From NCBI RefSeq assembly GCF_001984155.1, contig NZ_MTQO01000019.1, positions 1 to 51,079 on the forward strand: a stretch of 51,079 nt of DNA, written 5' to 3'. Below the pieces are notes generated by a model. The model was given only the letters and a program-made list of their open reading frames with translations. It did not search any database and was not told the origin of the DNA. The translations under genes were made by a program, and so were the position numbers. Shown here piece by piece: positions 24,927-32,892 of the stretch (its first letter is position 1; every line of letters starts with the position of its first letter). The stretch is from Actinosynnema sp. ALI-1.44 (lineage in GTDB: Bacteria > Actinomycetota > Actinomycetes > Mycobacteriales > Pseudonocardiaceae).

Positions 24927-26479
24927 CCGTCGTCGCTTCCGGTGATCTCGTCCCCGCCGAGTTACGTACACGCTGGGCAGCGCAAGGACATTACGCCGGG
25001 CAGGGCATCTACCAGCTGTTCTCAGCGCACGTGCGAGCCGCGCCGGACCGTACGGCCATCATCGACGACGAGGGCGAACTGACCTACGCCCAACTCGACT
25101 CGCAGGTCCGCCGATGGGCGGCAGGCCTGGCCGGGCTCGGAGTCAGGGCGGGCGACACGGTCGCGACCCAGTTGCCCAACGGCAGGCACACCTGCATCGC
25201 CGACCTGGCCGTCGCGGCGATCGGCGGGATCGTGCTGCCGTACCCGATCGGCCGTGGGGTCAAGGAGGCCCGCTCGTTGCTGGGCCGGTCCGGCGCGGTC
25301 GTGGCGATCGTCGACCCCGCGCACGCCGTGCAGACCCAGACTCTGCGCAGGGAGATTCCCGGTCTGCGGCACGTGGTCGTCTCGTCGGCGCCCGTTCTCG
25401 GGGACTCCTTCCGTGCTGTCCCTGTGGATCCCGACGGTCCCGCCCGGATGCTGGTGTCCTCGGGCTCGGAGTCCGAACCGAAGCTCGTGCTGTACTCCCA
25501 CAACGCTTTGGCGTGCGGCCGGGGCGCGTTCGTCCAGCGGCTCATCCCGCCGGGCGGTGACCTGCGCGCGCTGTTCCTGCTGCCGTTGGCGTCCTCCTTC
25601 GGCAGCAACGGGTCCACGGTCACGCTCGCCCGGCACGGCGGCACGCTGGTGCTCCAGGCCAGGTTCGACGCCGGGGCCACGCTCCGGCTGGTCTCCCGGG
25701 CCAGGCCGACGCACCTGATCGGGGTGCCGACCATGTTCCGGATGATGATCGACCACCCGGACCGCCCGGCGACGGATCTGAGCAGTCTGCGCGTAGTGGC
25801 TCCGGGTGGCGCGCAACTCGACGCGCCCACGGCCGACGCGTGCCGGGCGGCGTTCGACTGTGCCGTGGTGAACGTGTACGGCTCGGCTGACGGCGTGAAC
25901 TGCCACACCGCTTTGGACGACCCGCCGTCCCGGGTCACGTCGGCGGGACGACCGAACCCGGCCGTCGCCGAGATCGTGGTCGTCGACGACCACCTGCGTC
26001 CACAGCCGACCGGGACGGTCGGTGAGATCATCGCCCGCGGCCCGATGAGCCCGATGCGTTACGTGGGCGACGACGATCTCAACGCCCGGTACCGGACACC
26101 GGACGGCTGGGTGCGGACCGGGGATCTCGGCGTGTTCGACGAGGACGGTTACCTGACCGTCGTCGGTCGCCGCAAGGACGTCGTGATCCGGGGCGGCGCG
26201 AACATCAGCCCGGCCGAGGTCGACCAAGCAGTCGCCGCACACCCCCTTGTCCGTGACGTCGCGTGTATCGGCGTCCCAGACCCGTTGATGGGCGAACGGT
26301 TGTGCGCGTGTGTCGTCGCCTCCGGCACGCTGACGTTGGAAGACCTCACGTCGTTCCTCGGCGCGCACGGGCTTGACCGGTTCAAACACCCAGAACGCCT
26401 GCTGCTGCTCGACGCCCTGCCGCTCAACCCGGCGGGGAAGGTCGCCAAGGACGTCCTGCGGGATCAAGCCACCGCGTGA
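24923..26479 (+). CDS. AMP-dependent acyl/aryl-acid ligase (paralogue 2)
   Basis: 518 aa of the ANL superfamily, clearly duplicated from the gene at 18357-19997: the two proteins share long runs such as GGIVLP-YPIGRG/FPIGRG, LLGRS-AVVA, ASSFGSNG/GTAFGSNA, YGSADGVNCHT and RGPMSPM. The A3 motif is LVSSGSESEPKLVLYSH, the A8 hinge GRRKDVVIRGGANISP, and the catalytic Lys lies in NPAGKVAKDVL. The GTG at 24923 overlaps the CaiB stop by 4 nt. A second, diverged ligase in one cluster suggests two related acids or stereoisomers, or a ligase pair working on precursor and product. It ends inside the convergent permease gene (16-bp overlap). Confidence 0.87.
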   Translation: MTVVASGDLVPAELRTRWAAQGHYAGQGIYQLFSAHVRAAPDRTAIIDDEGELTYAQLDSQVRRWAAGLAGLGVRAGDTVATQLPNGRHTCIADLAVAAIGGIVLPYPIGRGVKEARSLLGRSGAVVAIVDPAHAVQTQTLRREIPGLRHVVVSSAPVLGDSFRAVPVDPDGPARMLVSSGSESEPKLVLYSHNALACGRGAFVQRLIPPGGDLRALFLLPLASSFGSNGSTVTLARHGGTLVLQARFDAGATLRLVSRARPTHLIGVPTMFRMMIDHPDRPATDLSSLRVVAPGGAQLDAPTADACRAAFDCAVVNVYGSADGVNCHTALDDPPSRVTSAGRPNPAVAEIVVVDDHLRPQPTGTVGEIIARGPMSPMRYVGDDDLNARYRTPDGWVRTGDLGVFDEDGYLTVVGRRKDVVIRGGANISPAEVDQAVAAHPLVRDVACIGVPDPLMGERLCACVVASGTLTLEDLTSFLGAHGLDRFKHPERLLLLDALPLNPAGKVAKDVLRDQATA

Positions 26480-27285
26480 CGCGGGACGACGTGCGCGGCG
26501 ATCGCGACCACCCCGGCGACCAGGACCAACACTGGTCCCGGGGGCAGGTCGAACATCAGCGCGAGCGCGAACCCGGCGAGGTTGACCGTGACCCCGATGC
26601 CGACGGCCCAGCCCACCATGGCCCGCAGCGAATGCGCGAGCCGCCGGGCGGCCAGCGCGGGCAGCAGTGTCAACGCGTCGACCAGCAGCGCCCCGGTCAA
26701 CCGGATCGCGCCTGCCACCGCCACCGCCACGAGCACCAGCAGGATCAGCGTCAGCCGCTCGACCCGTACCCCGGAGCACGCCGCCAGCTCACGATCGTGC
26801 AGCAGCAGCGCCATCTGCTTGCGTCGCAGGAAGAACAGCCCGGGAATGACGACCGCGAGAACGCCGAGCAGCAGCACGTCCCCCGGCCGAGTGGCGAGGA
26901 TGGAACCCCACAGCAACTCGAACGCACCGGCCGCGTTCACCCCGGAAATCGACAGAACCAGCAACGCGGCCGCGATGGCGAGGCTCATCAACAGCCCCAT
27001 CGCCCCGGACAGGCCGGACGGAGTCCGCGCGAGCGGAGTCAGCGCCGCCCCGGACAGACCGCACGCGACGATGGCACACAGCAACGGGTCGATCCCGACG
27101 AGCAGGCCGATCGCGATCCCCAGCAGGGCGACGTGCATCATCGCGAACCGCACCGGCATGATGTCCAGCCCGATGATGATCACACCGACGATCGGCAACC
27201 CCACCGCACCGAGCACAAGGGCAAGCCCGGCCCACTGCACAGCGGGCAGTTCCAGCAGCTGCCAGAACTCGGTCCAGCTCGTCAC
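26464..27285 (-). CDS. Metal ABC transporter permease (ZnuB/TroC-like)
   Basis: 273 aa with eight or nine hydrophobic helices. The family landmarks of ABC-3 permeases are present: MPVRFAMMHVALLGIAIGLLVG in the first third, LLWGSILATRPGDVLLLGVLAVV in the middle and LLVDALTLLPALAARRLAHSLRAM in the coupling region. It would form the channel for a divalent metal such as zinc or manganese. Its ATG overlaps the ATPase stop codon by 4 nt. A binding lipoprotein of the matching family is encoded at 17579, on the other side of the ligase cluster. No Zur-like box is visible. Confidence 0.85.
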   Translation of the reverse strand: MTSWTEFWQLLELPAVQWAGLALVLGAVGLPIVGVIIIGLDIMPVRFAMMHVALLGIAIGLLVGIDPLLCAIVACGLSGAALTPLARTPSGLSGAMGLLMSLAIAAALLVLSISGVNAAGAFELLWGSILATRPGDVLLLGVLAVVIPGLFFLRRKQMALLLHDRELAACSGVRVERLTLILLVLVAVAVAGAIRLTGALLVDALTLLPALAARRLAHSLRAMVGWAVGIGVTVNLAGFALALMFDLPPGPVLVLVAGVVAIAAHVVPRHAVA

Positions 27286-27920
27286 GTGACCTCCCGCAAC
27301 CGGCCCGCCGCCATCTCCAGCACCCGCTCACACGCGTCCACCACAACCCGGTCGTGCGTCACGACCAGCACAGTCACCGGCAACGACGTCAGCAGCCGTG
27401 CCGCGTCCGCTTGGCCGTCGAAATCCAGTGCCGCCGTCGGTTCGTCGGCGAGCAGCAAGCCGGCCCCCGCCGCGATGCAACCCATCGCCCGAGCCAGGTA
27501 CATCCGTTGCAGCTGTCCACCGGACAACGTGTCCAACGGCCGCGCCCGCAACTTCCCCACGCCGAGTTGTGTCGCGGCGTCGTTCGCCTCCACCGGTGCG
27601 CCGCTGCTCTCCAGCAACTCCTCCGCGAGCAAGGGGAACCTGCCCGCGGCCTGCCGTTGCGGGATCCACGCCGTGTCCTTGCGGCGGCGCGCCCAGTCCG
27701 CAGCGGTCGCCGCTCGGTGACCGCCAACCTCGATGACACCGGTGGCCGCCTGGTGCAGGCCGATCACCGCCCGCAGCAGTGTCGTCTTGCCGGATCCGTT
27801 CGTGCCGGTCAGCGCCACCCGCTGGCCGGGCTCGATGTCGAGGTGCACGTCGTCGACCACGGTCCGGCGGCCGTGTCTGCAGCCGACCGCGGACAGTCGC
27901 ACCCGTGAACCGTCACCCAC
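27282..27920 (-). CDS. Metal ABC transporter ATP-binding protein (ZnuC-like)
   Basis: 212 aa. Walker A is GTNGSGKTT (preceded by IEPGQRVAL), the signature is LSGGQLQRMYLARAM, Walker B is LLLADEPTAALD, and the switch His follows in VVTHD. Size and arrangement fit the small ATPases of ABC-3 metal importers. The GTG at 27920 has AGAGGGGA upstream and gives the correct N-terminal strand; the frame is open much further but those residues are not ABC-like. It is the first gene of a two-gene operon with the permease and is divergent from the LysR gene, sharing a 176-bp region with a perfect palindrome. Confidence 0.87.
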   Translation of the reverse strand: MGDGSRVRLSAVGCRHGRRTVVDDVHLDIEPGQRVALTGTNGSGKTTLLRAVIGLHQAATGVIEVGGHRAATAADWARRRKDTAWIPQRQAAGRFPLLAEELLESSGAPVEANDAATQLGVGKLRARPLDTLSGGQLQRMYLARAMGCIAAGAGLLLADEPTAALDFDGQADAARLLTSLPVTVLVVTHDRVVVDACERVLEMAAGRLREVT

Positions 27921-28047
27921 CGCGCAGGCGTCCCCTCTTGTCAGACGACGTACTCCCCAATGGTCGGACGAACCCGGCCCGCGGTTCCGGCGAATCAGAG
28001 CAGGCCTCGTTCCGTGCCGGACACCTCGGCGCGGGAGGTGATATCCG

Positions 28048-28069
28048 TTCAGCATCAAATGATGCTGAA
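28048..28069. promoter_or_regulatory. Perfect 22-bp palindrome, probable regulator site
   Basis: TTCAGCATCA and TGATGCTGAA around AA, 27 bp upstream of the lysR-like start and in the znuC/lysR divergent space. Perfect symmetry of this length is unlikely by chance; a LysR autoregulatory site is the simplest reading, while metal control of the ABC genes is an alternative. Confidence 0.7.
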
Positions 28070-28096
28070 ACAGTGTTGGACGGGTATCACAGTCCC

Positions 28097-28996
28097 ATGC
28101 TGAGCTTGGAGCAGGTGCGTGGGTTCGTCGCCGTCGCCGAGGAAGGCAACTTCCACCGGGCGGCGCAGCGGCTGCGGATGACACAGCCGCCGCTGAGCAG
28201 GCAGATCCAGCGGCTCGAACGGGAGGTCGGCGTGGTGCTGTTCGACCGGACGCAGCGCAAGGTGGAGCTCACACCGGCAGGCACCGCGTTCCTGGCCGAG
28301 GCACGACGGCTGCTCGCGCTCGCCGCGGCCGCGCCGGACACCGCCCGGCGGGTCGCCCAAGGCCACACGGGCACGGTCCGCATCGGGTTCACCGCGGCGT
28401 CCGGACTCGGTTTCCTCGGCCGCTTCCTCAACCACCTCGAACGGGAACTCCCCGAGGTCCGGCTGATCCTCAACGAGATGATCACCTCGGACCAGCTCGA
28501 GAGCCTCCGCAACGCCACCCTGGACCTCGCTCTGGCCCGGCCACCGTTCGACGAGGACGAATTCGATTCCCGGCTCGTGCACAGCGAGCCCCTTGTCCTC
28601 GCGATCCCACGCCACCACCGGCTGGCCGACGAGACGACAGCGGTCGCCGTGGACGCCCTCGGCCAGGAAACACTCCTGGTGTACACGTCCGACCAGGCCG
28701 GTTACTTCGCCAACCTGGTGTCACGCGTCCTCGCCGGAGTCCCGTACGTCTCCGCACACCGCCTGACACAGGTGCACACCATGCTGGCGCTGGTCGCGGC
28801 CGGGCGCGGCCTCGCCCTGGTTCCCGAAGCCGCCACACACCTGCACCCCGACGGCGTGCTTTTCCGCACCCTGGCCGGTGTCGCCGACGCACCCGCCGTG
28901 CTGCACGCGGTCTGGCGGCGTGAGCCCTTCAACCCTGCTCTACGACGCGCGATCACGTTGCTTGGTTCCCTCCCAGACAAGGACGGCGACATATGA
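28097..28996 (+). CDS. LysR-family transcriptional regulator
   Basis: 299 aa, the standard LysR size. The winged HTH is textbook: LEQVRGFVAVAEEGNFHRAAQRLRMTQPPLSRQIQRLEREVGVVLFDRTQRKVELTPAG. The C-terminal effector domain begins about residue 90 (GTVRIGFTAASGLGFLGRFL) with two periplasmic-binding-like lobes. The ATG at 28097 has no ribosome binding site and may be leaderless. Its last codons overlap the start of the talarate/galactarate dehydratase-like gene (ATGA), so the two form an operon and a sugar acid is the most likely inducer, by inference. Confidence 0.9.
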   Translation: MLSLEQVRGFVAVAEEGNFHRAAQRLRMTQPPLSRQIQRLEREVGVVLFDRTQRKVELTPAGTAFLAEARRLLALAAAAPDTARRVAQGHTGTVRIGFTAASGLGFLGRFLNHLERELPEVRLILNEMITSDQLESLRNATLDLALARPPFDEDEFDSRLVHSEPLVLAIPRHHRLADETTAVAVDALGQETLLVYTSDQAGYFANLVSRVLAGVPYVSAHRLTQVHTMLALVAAGRGLALVPEAATHLHPDGVLFRTLAGVADAPAVLHAVWRREPFNPALRRAITLLGSLPDKDGDI

Positions 28997-30120
28997 CGAG
29001 TCTCGACCGCATTTCCCGCGTCCAGGTCTCCTCGGTCACGCTGCCGCTGCCCGCGGCCGTCTCCGACGCCAAAGTCCTCACCGGACGGCAGCGGCCGATG
29101 ACCGAGATCGCCATGCTGTTCGCGGAGATCTCCAGCGAGAACGGGCTGGACGGCGTCGGTTTCAGCTACTCCAAACGGGCCGGTGGCCCCGGCCAGTTCG
29201 CGCACGCCCGCGAGATCGCCCCGGTGCTGCTGGGCGAGGATCCCAACGACATAGCGAAGATCTGGGACAAGGCGGTGTGGGCGGGTGCCTCCGTCGGCCG
29301 CAGTGGCCTGTCGGTGCAGGCCATCGCCGCGTTCGACGTGGCGTTGTGGGACCTCAAGGCCAAACGAGCGGGACTGCCGCTGGCCAAACTGCTCGGCGCC
29401 CACCGCGACTCCGTGCGCTGCTACAACACCTCCGGCGGGTTCCTGCACGAGCCCATTGAGACTGTCCTGCACCGCGCGGAGCAGTCGATCGCCGACGGCA
29501 TCGGCGGAATCAAGATCAAAGTCGGCCACCCGGACAACGCGACGGATCTGAAGCGTGTCTCCGCCGTCCGGGACGCCATCGGCGACCACATCGCGCTGAT
29601 GGTCGACGCGAACCAGCAATGGGACCGCCCCACCGCACGACGCATGTGCCGGGCACTCGAACCACTCGGCCTCGGCTGGATCGAAGAACCACTCGACGCG
29701 TACGACTTCGACGGCCACGCGGTGCTCACGTCGACCTTCGACACCCCGATCGCGACCGGCGAAATGCTGACCAGCGCCGCCGAACACACCGAACTCGTCC
29801 GTGCCCGCGGCGCCGACGTCGTACAACCGGACGCGCCCCGTGTCGGCGGGATCACCCAGTTCCTCAAGATCATGGCCATGGCCGACGCGAACAACCTGCG
29901 ACTGGCGCCGCATTTCGCGATGGAGATCCACGTCCACCTCGCGGCGGCCTATCCCCACGAACCGTGGGTGGAACACTTCGAATGGCTCAACCCGCTGTTC
30001 GACGAACATTTGAACATCGTCAACGGCCGTATGCGCCTCTCGACGCGACCCGGTCTCGGCGTCACCATCAGCGACCAGGCCAGAGCATGGACCACCGACA
30101 CATACGAGGTCTATTCCTGA
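28993..30120 (+). CDS. Enolase-superfamily dehydratase, L-talarate/galactarate dehydratase-like
   Basis: 375 aa. The catalytic Lys pair is GIKIKVGHP, the metal ligands are VDANQQWDRPTARRMCR (Asp), WIEEPLDAYDFDGHA (Glu) and ATGEMLTSAAEH (Glu), and the catalytic His is in APHFAMEIHVHLAAAYPHEPWVEHFEWLNPLF. This last block and QPDAPRVGGITQFLKIM are as in characterised L-talarate/galactarate dehydratases, so the subgroup call is fairly firm, though aldarate specificity can shift within the group. The reaction would be Mg-dependent loss of water from an aldaric acid to a 2-keto-3-deoxy product. No downstream aldolase or kinase gene is nearby. Confidence 0.85.
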   Translation: MTSLDRISRVQVSSVTLPLPAAVSDAKVLTGRQRPMTEIAMLFAEISSENGLDGVGFSYSKRAGGPGQFAHAREIAPVLLGEDPNDIAKIWDKAVWAGASVGRSGLSVQAIAAFDVALWDLKAKRAGLPLAKLLGAHRDSVRCYNTSGGFLHEPIETVLHRAEQSIADGIGGIKIKVGHPDNATDLKRVSAVRDAIGDHIALMVDANQQWDRPTARRMCRALEPLGLGWIEEPLDAYDFDGHAVLTSTFDTPIATGEMLTSAAEHTELVRARGADVVQPDAPRVGGITQFLKIMAMADANNLRLAPHFAMEIHVHLAAAYPHEPWVEHFEWLNPLFDEHLNIVNGRMRLSTRPGLGVTISDQARAWTTDTYEVYS

Positions 30121-30193
30121 CATCCGCATGCCGCTCCGCCGACCCGTCACGCAGATCAGCCGTGGATGGTCAGGCGCACTCCTGCTGCCGCTT

Positions 30194-30388
30194 CAGAAAC
30201 GCCACCCGCTTGACCGCTGAGTTGGTATTCGACCTTGCGGCTGGCGTAGTCCTCCAGCCTGACGGCGTTCAAACCGACCGATCTTCTTGGGATCCAGGAA
30301 GATCCGTTCGCCCGCCTGGTCCTGGGTCAGCCCGTTCTGCTCGCATCTTCTTCAACACCCGCGCGAGCTTGCGGCCGTAGTAGTTCAA
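30194..30388 (-). pseudogene. Frameshifted XRE-type HTH gene remnant
   Basis: In one minus-strand frame the DNA reads LNYYGRKLARVLKKMRAE, and one frame over it continues NGLTQDQAGERIFLDPKKIGRFER. Together these make the N-terminal helix-turn-helix of an XRE regulator of the type common in actinomycetes, but a frameshift splits it and the C-terminal domain is missing (stop at 30194). A third frame beyond it reads LEDYASRKVEYQLSGQ, perhaps another fragment. I regard this as a decayed gene. An intact XRE regulator lies 0.8 kb to the right. Confidence 0.6.
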
Positions 30389-30401
30389 CCCAGACCGCCG
30401 C

Positions 30402-30746
30402 TCATACGGGCTCCTTCAACGGAAGCGCTGGATACTCGGTTATGGGCCTGATGTCGCGTTCCGAATCTGTCGTCGGCGGTTGCGTTGAGGTGGGTTGAGT
30501 CCTGTCGGCAAGGTCAAGCACAGGCCGCTGCTGATCGGCAGCGGGGAACAACCAGGCAACCGCGAGGAGACAGCACTCCGGGCACAAACGGTGTGAATCG
30601 AGCGGCCGCTGCTCCCATACTTGCTCGACAGGAAGCCCGCACAAGGCGGTCCACGGATACTCCCGCGACACCACATGCACCCGCCCGGCGTAGTACTCGC
30701 CACGTTCCGGATTGATCCCCCACCACACCATCGCCGCCGTCTCCAC
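30402..30746 (-). CDS. Small Cys/Trp-rich protein of unknown function
   Basis: 114 aa from a GTG at 30746 (an internal ATG at 30731 is possible). The N-terminal 70 residues are compact and contain MVWWGINPERGEYYAGRVHVV, WTALCGLPVEQVWEQRP and LCPECCLLAVAWLFP; the spacing of CxxP-CPEC-like Cys residues suggests a small zinc-binding fold. The C-terminal 40 residues are low complexity. I do not recognise a named family. It sits between a broken and an intact HTH regulator, and such small proteins commonly accompany XRE/DUF397-type regulators in actinomycetes, so a partner role is possible. Confidence 0.55.
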   Translation of the reverse strand: METAAMVWWGINPERGEYYAGRVHVVSREYPWTALCGLPVEQVWEQRPLDSHRLCPECCLLAVAWLFPAADQQRPVLDLADRTQPTSTQPPTTDSERDIRPITEYPALPLKEPV

Positions 30747-31139
30747 CGGGTCACCTGACTGTCTCGCCGTCGACTGCCGGTACCCGGGCCGACCGCTGGT
30801 GTTCGTCCCCTGTCCTGTGCCACAGGGTCGAAGGCGGTTTACGTGAGTTGCCAGAGGATTTCCTGATCTTCACTCGGCCGGTCCGGAATTCCGTCTGCCC
30901 CATCAAGGTCAAGTCGTTTCCGACGAACCGATGCCCCAACCTCATCTATGTCGCTCCGATCCTGCGCAGATCTCGACAGCAGTTTTGATACCGTGGTCAG
31001 TGACGCCGCCCTCCTCATACAACTGGACGCGACGCCCGGAGAACCACCGCGGAAATGCCGCAGTCGGGCCGCATCGATGCCGCATCGATCGGCTTGGCCA
31101 GCGGGTAGTGAAACCGGCAACTCTGGCAGGGAGCTTCGC
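30747..31139. other. 393-bp intergenic region upstream of the XRE regulator
   Basis: It contains no recognisable gene. Codon use and GC content are irregular and lower than in neighbouring genes. It must hold the promoters of the small Cys-rich gene and the XRE-TPR gene, but no confident -35/-10 pair or palindrome was found. Confidence 0.4.
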
Positions 31140-32414
31140 ATGGCGGTCAAGAGAAGGGGCTTGGCCCAGTACCGAGCAATGCGTGGGCTGACTCAAGAGA
31201 CCTTGGCCAATGCGTTAGGGGTCGAACGAACCACGGTGCAACGGTGGGAAGCCGGAGAGACCAAGCCACAGCCATGGTTGAGGCCGCAACTGGCCAGCAC
31301 GCTCACCATCTCGACCGAACGTCTCGACTACCTGCTCTCCGGCAGCGAGACTGTAGAGGTCGACCTTGGCCCCGCCAGGGTGCGTGACCAGGACCGTCTG
31401 GAGAGCGACGAGATGAGACGCCGCGAACTGCTTCGCCTGTTCAGCACGACCGGTGCCCTTGTGGCCATGCCCATGATCGACACCGACCGCCTGTCCTACG
31501 CCGCTGACCACCCCGCTCGGGTCGACCCCACAACCTTGGACGAGTACGCCGAACTGAACCGGCACCTCTGGGGCGCGTTCTTGCGGGCACCTTCGAAGAG
31601 CGCCACGATGCCGCTGGTGCGTGACCAGTTCGAAGTCTTGTGTGCCGGCCTCAAGCATTCGCGAGGCGATGCCACCAGGAAGCGGTTGCTCGCCCTCACC
31701 GGAGACCTGCTTCAGCTGTTCGGCGAGATCCTCTTCGACGGAAACGACTACACCGCCGCCGCGTACTGCTATACGCTCGCCGCTGACGCCAGCAAAGCTG
31801 CCAACGCCTACGACTTGTGGGCCTGCGCCATGGTCCGACACTCATTTGTCGCCATTTACGACCGTCAGTTCGCACATGCCACTCCCCTGCTCGACGCCGC
31901 CGCGGCAGTCGCCAGCCGAGGTGATCAAAGCCTTTCCACCCGGCACTGGGTTTCTGTCGTGCAGGCCCAGGCATTCGCGGGTCAGGGTGAGCAGACAGCC
32001 TGTCAGCGAGCCCTTGACAAGGCCGAAGAAGTACGTCAGCTGAAGGGACCGATGCATGACGGAGGCTGGTTGCGCTTTGACGGCACTCGACTCGCCGAAG
32101 AACGAGGAAGCTGTTACGTCACTCTCGGTCGCCACGACTGGGCCGAGGATGCCCTCATCGGCGCTCTCAGTCACCCGTTGACCACACGTCGACGGGCCGC
32201 GGTGTTGACCGACCTCGCCATCTCCGGCGTACACCGCCGTGATCCGGACAAGGTCCTCGCCTACGCCACAACCGTTCTGAACCTTGCTCGGGAGACAGGC
32301 TCAGGCGTCATCACTCGCAAGCTCCTGACCCTGCGCCCCAAACTGGCACCGATGCTCACCCATCGAGCGGTACACAAACTGCATTCCGACATCACCGAGT
32401 TGGCCGTCGTCTGA
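31140..32414 (+). CDS. XRE-family regulator with helical TPR-like C-terminal domain
   Basis: 424 aa. The HTH is at residues 8-40 (AQYRAMRGLTQETLANALGVERTTVQRWEAGE). From about residue 130 the chain is helical repeats with alternating small and large residues (YTAAAYCYTLAADASKAANAYDLW, AVLTDLAISGVHRRDPDKVLAYATTVL), as in actinobacterial XRE-TPR regulators that bind peptides or partner proteins. A start at ATG 31140 is chosen because it begins just before the HTH; upstream codons are Ser/Arg-rich and unlike protein. The small duplicated-domain gene begins 16 bp after its stop, so the two probably work together. Confidence 0.85.
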   Translation: MAVKRRGLAQYRAMRGLTQETLANALGVERTTVQRWEAGETKPQPWLRPQLASTLTISTERLDYLLSGSETVEVDLGPARVRDQDRLESDEMRRRELLRLFSTTGALVAMPMIDTDRLSYAADHPARVDPTTLDEYAELNRHLWGAFLRAPSKSATMPLVRDQFEVLCAGLKHSRGDATRKRLLALTGDLLQLFGEILFDGNDYTAAAYCYTLAADASKAANAYDLWACAMVRHSFVAIYDRQFAHATPLLDAAAAVASRGDQSLSTRHWVSVVQAQAFAGQGEQTACQRALDKAEEVRQLKGPMHDGGWLRFDGTRLAEERGSCYVTLGRHDWAEDALIGALSHPLTTRRRAAVLTDLAISGVHRRDPDKVLAYATTVLNLARETGSGVITRKLLTLRPKLAPMLTHRAVHKLHSDITELAVV

Positions 32415-32430
32415 CCACGAGGGAGAACCG

Positions 32431-32892
32431 TTGCAGGTCGAACCAGGACGCGTGTTCCGCGAAGCATGGATCGCAGGCGTCACCAAGCACTACCCCGGCG
32501 AGCCCAAGGCCAGCTACATCACGCCGTGGGACGACACCCCCGAATGGGAACAGGCCAGTGCCGCGGCTGTCTACGAGCAGGTCCGGGCCTTCACCGAGAT
32601 CAGCGACGGCAACACTGCCCGACTCACCCGCGAGCAAAAGGGCCGCTTCGTCGCCACCTGCTGGATCGCCCAGATCTACAAGCACATCCCCGACCCCAAG
32701 CCCGCGTACGTCGCGGACTGGGCCGACATGCCCGAGTGGCAACGCGAAACAGACTCAGACATCTTCGAACACATCGAGAAGCAGGCCTCGCAGACGATCG
32801 CGACGCGTCAGGCCCAGCCGGTACGGCATCCGCATCTTCTCGAACCGGATGTCGATATGGCCGCGACCCGTTCGACGCAGGGGTATGACTGA
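32431..32892 (+). CDS. Protein with two internal Trp-rich repeats, partner of the XRE gene
   Basis: 153 aa from a TTG with GGGAGAA 3 nt before it. Residues 10-52 (REAWIAGVTKHYPGEPKASY, then ITPWDDTPEWEQASAAAVYEQV) and 73-115 (VATCWIAQIYKHIPDPKPAY, then VADWADMPEWQRETDSDIFEHI) align without gaps: a tandem duplication of a 43-residue unit with the pattern W-I-x(5)-H/KH-P-x-P-K-x-x-Y-x(3)-W-D/A-x-x-P-E-W. The C-terminal 30 residues are unstructured. No known domain is recognised. Tight spacing behind the XRE-TPR gene suggests co-expression. It overlaps the next gene by 8 bp. Confidence 0.75.
   Translation: MQVEPGRVFREAWIAGVTKHYPGEPKASYITPWDDTPEWEQASAAAVYEQVRAFTEISDGNTARLTREQKGRFVATCWIAQIYKHIPDPKPAYVADWADMPEWQRETDSDIFEHIEKQASQTIATRQAQPVRHPHLLEPDVDMAATRSTQGYD

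Noticed and set aside
25022-26779. 585-codon minus-strand frame over the second AMP ligase
   Set aside because: The opposite strand contains complete ANL motifs; this frame has none.
17579-30120. A non-ribosomal peptide or polyketide biosynthetic cluster
   Set aside because: The AMP ligases lack carrier or condensation domains nearby and no ketosynthase is present; the enzymes fit CoA-thioester chemistry instead.
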